Notes: generated by a model from the sequence alone, not told the origin. A DNA stretch of 30,941 nt from CAG-882 sp050874385 (GCA_050874385.1 JBNMKO010000033.1:1-30941); one strand, 5' to 3'; counted from the stretch's first letter, positions 7,344 through 14,803 are shown. Numbers and translations are program-made.

Positions 7344-7607
7344 ATGTCCTGTAAGGTTATTAACATATATAAATACTCACATTTTACAGAGTTGTATATG
7401 CGTCACAGCAAGATATCCATCGGTTACACTGAAGATGAAACAGCAAATTCGGATGATATGCTTTTGTATTATACTAGAGAAGGTATAAAAAATATGGCGT
7501 TGTTGGAATAGAAGTAGTTAGCACATGAGGGCGTGACTTTCATAGACAGAGGAGCTAAAGGCGTTTATGAGTATAAAATTGGAGCTGGTAACAAGAGAAA
7601 CTATTAA
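7344..7607 (+). pseudogene. Unrecognised gene with two compensating frameshifts
   Basis: From ATG 7344 the frame reads VINIYKYSHFTELYMRHSKI, then SIGYTEDETANSDDMLLYYTR. The coding sense then jumps near 7490 (an A run one base short) to YGVVGIEV and jumps back near 7515 to LAHEGVTFIDRGAKGVYEYK, ending at TAA 7605. As read, translation stops at 7509. I do not recognise the family. The alternation of phases with protein-like sequence on both sides is the evidence that it was once a gene. It overlaps the start of the next decayed gene. Confidence 0.5.
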
Positions 7608-7806
7608 AGAAATATGAAAAATGCAGGTGGAGGCTTTTTCGGACCTTTTGGAAAAATATGAAGATTATGATATGAGCCCTGAAGCAGAAGCATTTGACAA
7701 AATATTGTATAGATATGAACAGCCGTGGACAACATATTATTTCATTATTTCTGATAATACAAAAGTTGATGCGATCCGTGTGATATGGACAGCTGGAACC
7801 AAATGA
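7567..7806 (+). pseudogene. GNAT-type N-acetyltransferase, nonsense-mutated and truncated
   Basis: ATG 7567 starts MSIKLELVTRETIKEI, which is interrupted by TGA at 7615 and continues in the same frame as KMQVEAFSDLLEKYEDYDMS, then FEQPWTTYYFII-like sequence (here YEQPWTTYYFIISDNTKVDA) and IRVI, after which homology ends and TGA follows at 7804. The stretch matches my memory of the N-terminal third of small GNAT acetyltransferases that continue with the acetyl-CoA-binding core. That core is missing here, about 60 bp before att-like copy 2. A nonsense codon plus a lost C-terminus makes this a pseudogene. A downstream start at 7621 would still lack the catalytic core. Confidence 0.7.
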
Positions 7807-7863
7807 AATCAAATCGTAACAGAGAATCCTAACAAAAATGTTTAAGGTACAGGTTAAGTTAGG

Positions 7864-7879
7864 GAGTTTGAGTAATTAA
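7864..7879 (+). other. att-like repeat, copy 2 (GAGTTTGAGTAATTAA)
   Basis: Differs from copy 1 only by A to G at the third base of the second Glu codon, so Glu-Phe-Glu-stop is kept. It marks the border between the methyltransferase segment and the YobI segment. The 7807-8166 stretch has no gene, only this site, a terminator and a promoter. Confidence 0.55.
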
Positions 7880-7902
7880 AAATTTTGCATAGAGTATTTT
7901 AT

Positions 7903-7938
7903 ATGACAGGTAGTCTATATGATTACATGTCATTTTTT
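7903..7938 (+). terminator. Rho-independent terminator
   Basis: ATGACA-g-GTAGTC (7903-7915) pairs with GATTAC-a-TGTCAT (7921-7933), with one G-U pair and one mismatch around a TATAT loop, followed by a run of six T. It closes the segment just after att-like copy 2. Confidence 0.7.
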
Positions 7939-8009
7939 CTATTATCGGTATTTATTAAAAATTTATGTTAAGCTTTGGTATCAATGTAAAATAGAATTAA
8001 TCTGTAGAT

Positions 8010-8037
8010 TTGTTTATTAGGGAATGTGTGATATACT
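8010..8037 (+). promoter_or_regulatory. Promoter of the YobI-type NTPase
   Basis: TTGTTT (8010-8015), 16-bp spacer, TATACT (8032-8037), with TGA just before the -10 (extended -10 form). It lies 130 bp upstream of the start codon. Confidence 0.65.
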
Positions 8038-8043
8038 TTTGGT

Positions 8044-8080
8044 ACAAGTAAGGAGTACATTGCAGATACTACTTGTTTTT
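8044..8080 (+). promoter_or_regulatory. Possible attenuator hairpin in the NTPase leader
   Basis: ACAAGTA (8044-8050) and TACTTGT (8070-8076) form a 7-bp stem with a long loop, followed by a T run (8076-8080). It sits between the promoter and the gene, so it could reduce read-through. The stem is weak and this is tentative. Confidence 0.3.
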
Positions 8081-8166
8081 GGGGGATTAGTAATGAAAGG
8101 TGATAAATTCACAAACAAGATGTAGATATCTTGGAAGTATTGAAACAAAGAAAGGATGTGATAAAT

Positions 8167-11100
8167 ATGGCAGAAAGAACACATCATTTTGAACGACTAA
8201 CACCGATTGACAATATGGATTTAGATGTTTATGAAGAAGCGATAGATTATGTGTTTGATAATTCTGATATAAAGAATGTAGCTATTTCAGGTGCATACAG
8301 TGCAGGTAAAAGTAGTGTTTTGGCTTCATACAAGAAAAAACATAGCGATTTGCACTTTCTACATATTTCTCTGGCACACTTCAAATCTCCAGAGAGAGAA
8401 GATGAGGCGGAAGTCAAGGAATCTGTATTAGAAGGTAAGATACTTAATCAACTGATACATCAAATTTCATCAGAAAAGATACCGCAGACCAATTTTAGAG
8501 TAAAGAAAAAAGTAAGTGCGAAAAGTGTTATAAAACCGACAATTGAAGTAGTTATGTTTTTTATTGAGGCCATTTATTTTGCCTGTTTTGATATATGGAA
8601 AAGCTATGTAAATACTCTGCCTAATAATTGGTTTAAATTTATATTAACACTATCAACACATCAATATGCTTTGATGGTAGACGGAATTTTAATGGTAACA
8701 TTGCTTTTATTTATCGTATATGGGTTAATACGTGTGCAAAAGAACAAAAATGTTTTTCGCAAACTGAACTTGCAAGGTAATGAAATTGAAATTTTTGAGG
8801 AAAGCGATGATTCTTATTTTGATAAATATCTCAATGAAGTTTTGTATTTATTTGAGAATGCAGACGCGGATGTAATTGTATTTGAGGATATGGATCGTTT
8901 TAATGCAAATAGAATTTTCGAGCGACTTCGTGAAGTAAATACGCTTGCAAATATTCAACTCAAAAAAGAAAATAAAAAGGTTCTTCGTTTTTTTTACTTG
9001 TTGCGTGATGATATTTTTGTTTCCAAGGATAGGACAAAGTTTTTTGACTATATTGTTCCAGTCGTTCCTGTTATTGATAGCTCCAATTCTTACGATCAGT
9101 TTATTTCTCATTTCAAAAAAGGTGGGGTATTTGAGAAGTTTGACGAAAGCTTTCTGCAAGGCTTGTCTTTATATATTGACGATATGCGTCTTTTAAAAAA
9201 CATCTATAATGAATTTATAGTTTATTTTAATAGGCTGAATATTACAGAACTTGATTGTAATAAAATGCTTGCCATTATCGCATATAAGAACTTATTTCCG
9301 CGTGATTTTGCTGATTTGCAACTTAATCAAGGATTTGTATATACGCTTTTCAATAAAAAAGACGAGTTCATTCGTTCTGAAATAGAAGAAATCGAAAAGG
9401 CAGTTGACGAAAGACAAAAAAGAATTTCTTTGGCTAAAAAAGAACATCTTGTATCTATGCGAGAGTTAAATGCAGCATTCGTAGACAAGTATTTAAGAAG
9501 TTATAGTTGGTTACAGAAAAATGATAATGACTTATCTGATTTAGTAATGAACCATTTAAGTGGAAATAATAAGAGTGAATATATGTCCCGTAAACAGATA
9601 CTTTATGATAAATTAAATGGAAATAGTGACGAATTACAGAAAGAAATCCTTGATTTGGAGCAAAATGTAATTGAAATCAAAAACAAACAGCTTCATCAAA
9701 TCATTACTCGAGATAACATTGATACAATATTTACTATAACAAGCACAAATGAAATCGGGAATGTAACGGATTTTAATGAGATAAAGAGCAGCGAATATTT
9801 TGATCTCCTAAAATATCTTATTCGCAACGGATATGTTGACGAAACCTATGCCGACTATATGACTTATTTTTACGAGAATAGTCTAAGCCGTGTTGATAAA
9901 ACTTTCCTACGAAGTATAACCGATAAAAGAGCCAAAGAATATACCTATAAATTGAAAGATCCAAAGTTAGTGGTTTCACGCCTTAGATTAGTGGATTTCG
10001 ACCAAGAGGAAACTCTCAATTTTGACCTATTCACATATTTGCTTCAGACTTCTCATATCGACTATACAGTAAGACTGATTAATCAACTAAAAGGCACAAA
10101 GAATTTCAAATTTATAGGTGCTTATTTTGATACAACAGTTGAATTGCCAGCCTATATTAAATACTTAAATATGAGTTGGCCAGAAGTATTTTCAATAGCC
10201 CTTAGCGAACGGCTACTGACTGAAAATCAAATACGCAGGTATTCGATTTTTTCTCTTTATTATTCTGACGACGATATTATTGAGTTAGTCAATAAAGAAA
10301 ACTGCTTATGTGACTATATTTCCAATGCACGTGACTACCTTGCAATAGATAATCCTGACATTGATAGACTGATTCATTGTTTTACGATGCTTGAAGTATG
10401 TTTCATAGGTTTTGCCTATGCAGAATTAAATAAGGATTTGTTTCGTGCTGTCTATGAAAGAGCTTTGTACGAAATCAATACAGAAAATCTGCAACTCATT
10501 CAAAGAGAAATCTTAGAGGAAAAGAATGAGGAGGATTTTTTTCACAAGAATTACACACTGTTATATTCGCACCCTGATTCTTCAATAACGCAATATGTCA
10601 ATCAGAATATCAATGAGTATTTTGATGTGGTTTTGCAGATAAGCGGAGGAACTATTCTTGATGACGAAAGGGTAGTTGTTGCTATATTAAATAATTCTGA
10701 TCTTACTATTGAACATAAACAATCATATATTTCTGTTCTTCGAACAACCATTGCCTCTATAAAAGCGATTGAGGATAATTCCTTATGGGTATCATTGTTG
10801 GATGCAGATGTAGTACAGTATTCAGAGTGCAATATTATGGATTGCTTTAGGACTGTGAAGTTCAATAAAAGTGTCATTTCTTATATTAACAGATGTGATA
10901 TTGATTTGGATTTTTCTAAAACTGAATATGATGAAGATATCAAAGAAAAACTATTTAATAGCGTGATTATATGCAATGATATCAACAACTCAAAGTACAA
11001 GCAAATATTGGTGTCATTGAAGTTTATTTACGATAATTTTGATATCACAGAGATTGCTGATGATAAGATTGCTATCTTAATAGATACAGACATTATTAGA

Positions 11101-11811
11101 ATGACAGTTGAAAATCTAAAATTTATGCGTGAAAATTATCTAAACTGGAAAGGCTATTTCATTCGTAAGAACATAGAAAAATATATTGGTATAATGGACG
11201 ATGCTCTGTTTTCACAGGAAGAATTGTTAGAGATACTTACTTGGGATATTAGCGATGAACTAAAAGTCAAATTGCTTGAATTTTCTGATGACGAAATTTC
11301 GGTAATCGGAAAGAATTATTCTCCTGTGGTATGTCTGCATATTCTTAATAATAATTTTTCGGAATGTGATTTACCGGATTTGTTTTCATCATTTGAGCAA
11401 TGGGATGCCTCTATCCAAGCAAAAATATTTGATTATGCAGTGGAAAATATAGAAAGTATTATGGATAACCAAGTCTCTGTTTCGGAGAAATTAAAAAATA
11501 ATCTACTCCATTCAGATAAGGTGAGTCGGGATAAAAAGATAGATTTCTTAATAGCAATAATGCCCGAGTTATGTAGGGATAATAGTATAAAAGAGATTCT
11601 CACACTGCTTAACTTAACGGATTATATCAAAATATTTGATACTCGCAGTAGACCAAAGTTTGAAATCAATGATGAAAATGAAAAATTACTTACTGCTTTC
11701 AAAGAAAACAATTTGATTGATTCTTATCAAGAAAATCCTGAAAAGGAGGGCTATTACAAAATTATTAGATTTAAATCGGCAACGAAGACATTGCCTCAAG
11801 AGCTATTATAA
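8167..11811 (+). CDS. YobI-type P-loop NTPase, large membrane-associated
   Basis: 1214 residues from ATG 8167, which has an AAAGGA site; an upstream in-frame TTG at 8131 has none. The NTPase begins with the conserved LTPIDNMDLDVYEEAIDYVF (11-30). Walker A is GAYSAGKSS (42-50) and Walker B is VIVFEDMDR (236-244), followed by FFYLLRDDIF (275-284). Two hydrophobic segments (about 126-147 and 165-190) split the domain, as in KAP/YobI-like membrane NTPases. The remaining 900 residues are helical, without a recognised catalytic motif, possibly a repeat scaffold or effector/sensor. KAP- and STAND-like NTPases are often defence proteins, but YobI function is not established. It stands alone between att-like copies 2 and 3 with its own promoter, so it is cargo of a small element. 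Confidence 0.8.
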   Translation: MAERTHHFERLTPIDNMDLDVYEEAIDYVFDNSDIKNVAISGAYSAGKSSVLASYKKKHSDLHFLHISLAHFKSPEREDEAEVKESVLEGKILNQLIHQISSEKIPQTNFRVKKKVSAKSVIKPTIEVVMFFIEAIYFACFDIWKSYVNTLPNNWFKFILTLSTHQYALMVDGILMVTLLLFIVYGLIRVQKNKNVFRKLNLQGNEIEIFEESDDSYFDKYLNEVLYLFENADADVIVFEDMDRFNANRIFERLREVNTLANIQLKKENKKVLRFFYLLRDDIFVSKDRTKFFDYIVPVVPVIDSSNSYDQFISHFKKGGVFEKFDESFLQGLSLYIDDMRLLKNIYNEFIVYFNRLNITELDCNKMLAIIAYKNLFPRDFADLQLNQGFVYTLFNKKDEFIRSEIEEIEKAVDERQKRISLAKKEHLVSMRELNAAFVDKYLRSYSWLQKNDNDLSDLVMNHLSGNNKSEYMSRKQILYDKLNGNSDELQKEILDLEQNVIEIKNKQLHQIITRDNIDTIFTITSTNEIGNVTDFNEIKSSEYFDLLKYLIRNGYVDETYADYMTYFYENSLSRVDKTFLRSITDKRAKEYTYKLKDPKLVVSRLRLVDFDQEETLNFDLFTYLLQTSHIDYTVRLINQLKGTKNFKFIGAYFDTTVELPAYIKYLNMSWPEVFSIALSERLLTENQIRRYSIFSLYYSDDDIIELVNKENCLCDYISNARDYLAIDNPDIDRLIHCFTMLEVCFIGFAYAELNKDLFRAVYERALYEINTENLQLIQREILEEKNEEDFFHKNYTLLYSHPDSSITQYVNQNINEYFDVVLQISGGTILDDERVVVAILNNSDLTIEHKQSYISVLRTTIASIKAIEDNSLWVSLLDADVVQYSECNIMDCFRTVKFNKSVISYINRCDIDLDFSKTEYDEDIKEKLFNSVIICNDINNSKYKQILVSLKFIYDNFDITEIADDKIAILIDTDIIRMTVENLKFMRENYLNWKGYFIRKNIEKYIGIMDDALFSQEELLEILTWDISDELKVKLLEFSDDEISVIGKNYSPVVCLHILNNNFSECDLPDLFSSFEQWDASIQAKIFDYAVENIESIMDNQVSVSEKLKNNLLHSDKVSRDKKIDFLIAIMPELCRDNSIKEILTLLNLTDYIKIFDTRSRPKFEINDENEKLLTAFKENNLIDSYQENPEKEGYYKIIRFKSATKTLPQELL

Positions 11812-12107
11812 TTTGTGATTTACTCAAGAACGGAAAAAAGAAAGTGTAGCTACAAAAAGATGATATTTTCTTAAGATGTAGCGAACAAAGTATGTTTTTA
11901 GAGATTACTTTTCTAAGCAAACTCGCTTGTAATTTGAGCCGGAAAATATTGCTATTATCCACAGCTGCGGAGTGAGTGTTATCAATACCGATAACAAAAT
12001 AATAATATTAGCCTGTGCAGTCAGGATAATATGGATAAATCAAATAATTGAAGGAAAAGCGAACACGACAGTAAATAATCTCTAAACAAAATTGATTAGT
12101 GATTGTC
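11812..12107. other. Gene-free end of the YobI segment
   Basis: No supportable gene. It contains a TGTAGCTACA palindrome (11845-11854), an inverted repeat TGTTATC (11977-11983) / GATAACA (11990-11996), and the second copy of the GATAACAAAATRATAA repeat. Inverted and repeated words close to an att core fit an element end. Confidence 0.4.
11990..12005. repeat. GATAACAAAATRATAA repeat, copy 2
   Basis: GATAACAAAATAATAA matches copy 1 (6266-6281) in 15 of 16 bases. Both lie within about 105 bp of an att-like motif. Confidence 0.35.
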
Positions 12108-12124
12108 GAGTTTGAATAATTTAA
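12108..12124 (+). other. att-like repeat, copy 3 (GAGTTTGAATAATTTAA), probable right chromosomal junction
   Basis: Shares 14 bases (GAGTTTGAATAATT) with copy 1. The Glu-Phe-Glu-stop reading ends at 12119 and a strong terminator starts 3 nt later, as expected where a real gene end meets its own terminator. Everything to the right looks like core chromosome. Confidence 0.6.
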
Positions 12125-12171
12125 ACAAGCTTGCAAAAGCCTATAAAATGAGAATTTGCAAGCTTGTTTTT
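12123..12171. terminator. Strong rho-independent terminator (probably of the hot-spot gene)
   Basis: AAACAAGCTTGCAAA (12123-12137) and TTTGCAAGCTTGTTT (12155-12169) form a perfect 15-bp stem with a 17-nt loop and T tail; A-runs on the other side make it bidirectional. No intact gene lies before it in this window, which suits an orphan terminator left by insertion into the 3' end of its gene. Confidence 0.85.
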
Positions 12172-12192
12172 GACTTGTGGTACAAAAATAAA

Positions 12193-12276
12193 TTGTGCAC
12201 AACCTATTGACAAACTCTTCAATAGGTTGTATTTTATATATATAAAGATTGCGCGAAATGTAATTGTACACAATTA
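12193..12276. promoter_or_regulatory. Operator cluster at the peroxidase promoter, OhrR-like
   Basis: Three perfect palindromes: TTGTGCACAA (12193-12202), AACCTATTGA-8 nt-TCAATAGGTT (12201-12228, around the -35) and TAATTGT-ac-ACAATTA (12261-12276). A TACAATT half-site follows at 12333-12339. The Bacillus OhrR box is TACAATT-AATTGTA, and an OhrR-type regulator is the third gene of this operon. Which palindrome is the true site cannot be decided here. Confidence 0.55.
12207..12235 (+). promoter_or_regulatory. Promoter of the glutathione peroxidase operon
   Basis: TTGACA (12207-12212), 17-bp spacer, TATTTT (12230-12235). The implied untranslated leader is about 120 nt and contains several operator-like words. 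Confidence 0.7.
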
Positions 12277-12362
12277 AACAGCACACAATCTAATAACCTA
12301 TAATCAAACACCCAACAATTAAATTTACCAAATACAATTACACAATTGAAGGAGGAGATGCA

Positions 12363-12908
12363 ATGAGTATCTATGATTACAAGGTAAGGGCTCAGGACGG
12401 AACAGAGGTGTCACTTGAGACCTACAGGGGAAAGGTTCTGCTTATTGTCAACACCGCTACGGGTTGTGGTTTTACTCCGCAGTATTCCGAGCTTCAGGAT
12501 ATTTATGATGAGTTTCACGAAAAGGGTTTGGAGATATTGGATTTTCCGTGTAACCAGTTTGCAAACCAGGCTCCGGGCAGTGATGAGGAGATTCACAATT
12601 TTTGCACGGGAAGATTTGGCATAAAGTTTACGCAGTTTGCCAAGATAGATGTCAACGGAGAAAATGCAATTCCCTTGTATAAGTGGCTTCAGGAAAACTC
12701 GACATTTAATGGGTTTGGAAAAGGTGCGATGAGCCTTGTACTCAGACCGGTGGCTAAGAAAATGGACGCTGATTATAAAAATAACAGCAAGATAAAATGG
12801 AATTTCACTAAGTTTCTGATTGACAGGGATGGGAATTTGATTGAGAGATTTGAGCCCACGCAGGGCATGAAGATTGTAAGAGAAAAAGTGCAGGAGGTAA
12901 TTGGATGA
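12363..12908 (+). CDS. Glutathione peroxidase family thiol peroxidase, copy 1
   Basis: 181 residues, ATG after GGAGGAG. Reduces hydrogen or lipid peroxides in the cytoplasm. The peroxidatic cysteine is C35 in NTATGCGFTPQY; FPCNQF (61-66) and KWNFTKFL carry the Gln/Asn/Trp of the catalytic tetrad. Cysteines at 35, 63 and 81 match the spacing of thioredoxin-dependent enzymes such as yeast Gpx3 (36, 64, 82), so thioredoxin rather than glutathione is the likely reductant (inference). It uses Cys, not selenocysteine. The stop overlaps the next start (ATGA), so the two peroxidases are translationally coupled. Confidence 0.92.
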   Translation: MSIYDYKVRAQDGTEVSLETYRGKVLLIVNTATGCGFTPQYSELQDIYDEFHEKGLEILDFPCNQFANQAPGSDEEIHNFCTGRFGIKFTQFAKIDVNGENAIPLYKWLQENSTFNGFGKGAMSLVLRPVAKKMDADYKNNSKIKWNFTKFLIDRDGNLIERFEPTQGMKIVREKVQEVIG

Positions 12909-13456
12909 TGAGCAGCTTTTATGATTTTGAGGCGGAGGATGTAATGGGAACGGTGCATAAGATGGAGGAGTACCGTGGAAATGTTGTGCTTGTGGTGAAC
13001 ACGGCGACAAGGTGCGGTTTTACGCCACAGTACGATGATTTGCAGGATTTATATGAGAAGTATCAGGCACAGGGCTTGGAGATACTGGATTTTCCATGTA
13101 ACCAGTTCGGAAACCAAGCGCCGGAAACAAATGAAGAGATTGTATCCTTCTGCGATGCAAAGTTTGGAATTAAGTTTAAGCATTACGCAAAGATAGAGGT
13201 CAACGGTGAAAATGCACATCCGCTTTATAAGTTTTTGAAGGAACAGAAGGGTTTTAAGGGCTTCGACGAGGAAAATCCGCTGACAATGATGTTGCAGAGC
13301 AGATTGGAGAGATTGCAGCCGGATTTTATGACAAGCCCGGATATCAAGTGGAATTTTACCAAGTTTTTGATTGACAGGGAAGGAAATGTTGTGGAGCGTT
13401 TTGAACCGACAGCGGATATGGCACTTGTCGAGGAAAAGATAAAAGAACTTTTGTAG
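12905..13456 (+). CDS. Glutathione peroxidase family thiol peroxidase, copy 2
   Basis: 183 residues, overlapping the previous gene by 4 nt. Same architecture: C37 in NTATRCGFTPQY, FPCNQF (64-69), a third cysteine at 83, and WNFTKFLIDREG near the end. It is clearly a paralogue of copy 1 but well diverged, so the duplication is old. The C-terminal region differs most (an extra loop around LQSRLERLQPDF). Both copies keep all catalytic positions, suggesting different peroxide substrates or conditions rather than decay. It is followed 26 nt later by the OhrR-type regulator. Confidence 0.92.
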   Translation: MMSSFYDFEAEDVMGTVHKMEEYRGNVVLVVNTATRCGFTPQYDDLQDLYEKYQAQGLEILDFPCNQFGNQAPETNEEIVSFCDAKFGIKFKHYAKIEVNGENAHPLYKFLKEQKGFKGFDEENPLTMMLQSRLERLQPDFMTSPDIKWNFTKFLIDREGNVVERFEPTADMALVEEKIKELL

Positions 13457-13482
13457 GATTGATAAACATTGTAGGAGATTTT

Positions 13483-13926
13483 ATGAGTGACAATGAAAAA
13501 TATGAGGCATTAAAGCTCGACAATCAGCTATGTTTTCCGCTCTATGCCTGCGCGAAGGAGATTGTGAGGAGGTACAAGCCGTTCCTCGACGAGATTGATT
13601 TGACCTACACACAGTACATTGCGATGATGGTGCTTTGGGAGGAGAAGGAGATTAATGTAAAAGATTTGGGAAAGAGGCTGTATCTTGACTCAGGTACATT
13701 GACTCCGCTGTTAAAGAGGTTGGAGCAGAAAGGGCTTGTGGCAAGGCACAGGGACGACAGGGACGAGCGCGTTCTTATAATTGCCATCACACCTGATGGT
13801 GAGGCGTTAAAGGATGAGGCAGTCAAGATACCGAGCCAGATGGCAGGCTGTGTTAGGCTTGAGCCGCGGGAGGCGGGGGAGCTTTACAGAATATTGCATA
13901 AGCTTCTTGGTGGATTTGAGGAGTAA
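13483..13926 (+). CDS. ohrR: OhrR-type MarR family organic-hydroperoxide sensor
   Basis: 147 residues from ATG 13483 with a TAGGAGA site; an in-frame TTG at 13461 lacks one. OhrR is a dimeric repressor inactivated by oxidation of a single N-terminal cysteine. Here C17 lies in LKLDNQLCFPLYA, the same setting as Cys15 of Bacillus OhrR (LDNQLCF). The winged helix is also OhrR-like: GKRLYLDSGTLTPLLKRLEQ and the wing RDDRDER. It is the third gene of the peroxidase operon, whose promoter region holds OhrR-box-like words, so peroxide-controlled autoregulation is the straightforward model. Other one-cysteine MarR sensors are less likely given the match. Confidence 0.85.
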   Translation: MSDNEKYEALKLDNQLCFPLYACAKEIVRRYKPFLDEIDLTYTQYIAMMVLWEEKEINVKDLGKRLYLDSGTLTPLLKRLEQKGLVARHRDDRDERVLIIAITPDGEALKDEAVKIPSQMAGCVRLEPREAGELYRILHKLLGGFEE

Positions 13927-13991
13927 AAAAACATTTTGTAGCAGGTTGCTAAAGCAGTTTTGTAAATATTTTGAATAAAATAAAAAACATA

Positions 13992-14020
13992 TTGACAAAT
14001 GTTCATATATGGCTTATAAC
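13992..14020 (+). promoter_or_regulatory. Promoter of the tetR gene
   Basis: TTGACA (13992-13997), 17-bp spacer, TATAAC (14015-14020), running directly into the large palindrome. Confidence 0.75.
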
Positions 14021-14063
14021 AGGTAATGTAACAGTGTTATATAACATTGTTACATTACCTGTT
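14018..14063. promoter_or_regulatory. 46-bp near-perfect palindromic operator of the TetR regulator
   Basis: AACAGGTAATGTAACA (14018-14033) and TGTTACATTACCTGTT (14048-14063) are perfect arms, and the centre GTGTTAT/ATAACAT continues the symmetry with a single mismatched pair. It begins inside the -10 element and covers the transcription start. Its length could hold two repressor dimers. Confidence 0.85.
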
Positions 14064-14097
14064 TGCGGCTATAACGCAAATAAGGAGTGGAGATTAC

Positions 14098-14712
14098 ATG
14101 GAAAATACAATGACAACTTTGGAAAAGATACATGCCTCGGCGAAGAAGGAATTTCTTGAGAAGGGCTTTATGGGGGCATCGCTTAGAAATATTGTGAAGT
14201 GTGCGGGCGTGACGACGGGAGCATTTTACGGCTATTATGACAGTAAGGAGAAGCTTTTTGATGCGCTTGTGTCAAAACAGTATGAGCATCTTATGGAGAT
14301 GTATATCAGCACACAGAACAGTTTTAAGAAGCTTGATGCGAATGTCCAGCAGGCAAATATGGGAAAGATAAGCGGCGACTGCATGGAGCAGATGCTCGAT
14401 TACATGTATGCAAATGAGGATGAGTTCAGGCTTATACTCACATGTTCTAAGGGCACGAGATATGAAAATATGGTGCATGAGATGTCGCAGGTGGAGGTTC
14501 AGGCCACACACGATTTTGTCGAGCTTATGAGAAAGAACGGCAATGAAGTAAGGCAGATAGACCCTAAGCTTGAGCATGTGCTTGTGAGTGGCATGTTCAC
14601 GGCATTTTTTGAGCTTCTCATTCATAAAAATGATATCAGTGAGGCTAAGACTTATCTTGGGCAGTTGCGCGAATTTTATACCGCGGGATGGATGAGGCTT
14701 TTTGATATGTAA
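14098..14712 (+). CDS. TetR/AcrR family transcriptional regulator
   Basis: 204 residues from ATG 14098 with an AAGGAG site; an in-frame TTG at 14047 falls inside the operator and is rejected. The N-terminal helix-turn-helix (about residues 27-49: SLRNIVKCAGVTTGAFYGYY, then DSKEKLFDAL) is classical TetR. The C-terminal ligand domain has no recognised specificity. It is followed by a terminator and then a two-gene ABC exporter in the same direction, so it probably senses the exporter's substrate and represses both itself and the transporter. The huge palindrome over its own promoter supports autoregulation. Confidence 0.9.
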   Translation: MENTMTTLEKIHASAKKEFLEKGFMGASLRNIVKCAGVTTGAFYGYYDSKEKLFDALVSKQYEHLMEMYISTQNSFKKLDANVQQANMGKISGDCMEQMLDYMYANEDEFRLILTCSKGTRYENMVHEMSQVEVQATHDFVELMRKNGNEVRQIDPKLEHVLVSGMFTAFFELLIHKNDISEAKTYLGQLREFYTAGWMRLFDM

Positions 14713-14721
14713 TAAGCAGAT

Positions 14722-14746
14722 AAAAGTTCCATATAGGAACTTTTTA
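14722..14746 (+). terminator. Terminator after tetR
   Basis: AAAAGTTCC (14722-14730) and GGAACTTTT (14736-14744) form a 9-bp stem with a 5-nt loop and T tail. Confidence 0.75.
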
Positions 14747-14757
14747 TTTGAGGTTGC

Positions 14758-14803
14758 GTTAGTGGAAACTAACACAACTTAGCCGAACAAGATACAAGTT
14801 CGG
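14758..14803. promoter_or_regulatory. Operator-like inverted repeats before the ABC exporter
   Basis: GTTAGT-ggaa-ACTAAC (14758-14773) and CCGAAC (14783-14788) / GTTCGG (14798-14803) lie between the terminator and the exporter start. They do not resemble the tetR palindrome. No convincing promoter could be assigned, so control of the exporter is unclear. Confidence 0.4.

Noticed and set aside
8094..8126. 10-codon open frame (MKGDKFTNKM) in the leader of the YobI-type gene
   Set aside because: It has a G-rich site upstream but is too short to support, and it shows no run of regulatory codons that would indicate attenuation.
12008..12286. 92-residue minus-strand open frame across the right junction
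   Set aside because: It runs through the strong terminator hairpin and the peroxidase promoter palindromes, has biased low-complexity composition and no start signal.
12411..13010. 199-residue open frame on the minus strand
   Set aside because: It lies wholly across the two peroxidase genes, whose frames match a known family with all catalytic residues. It has no ribosome binding site or domain pattern.
13939..13951. Small hairpin TAGCA-ggt-TGCTA after ohrR
   Set aside because: Only 5 bp and no T-run directly after it. The end of the peroxidase operon transcript therefore remains unassigned.
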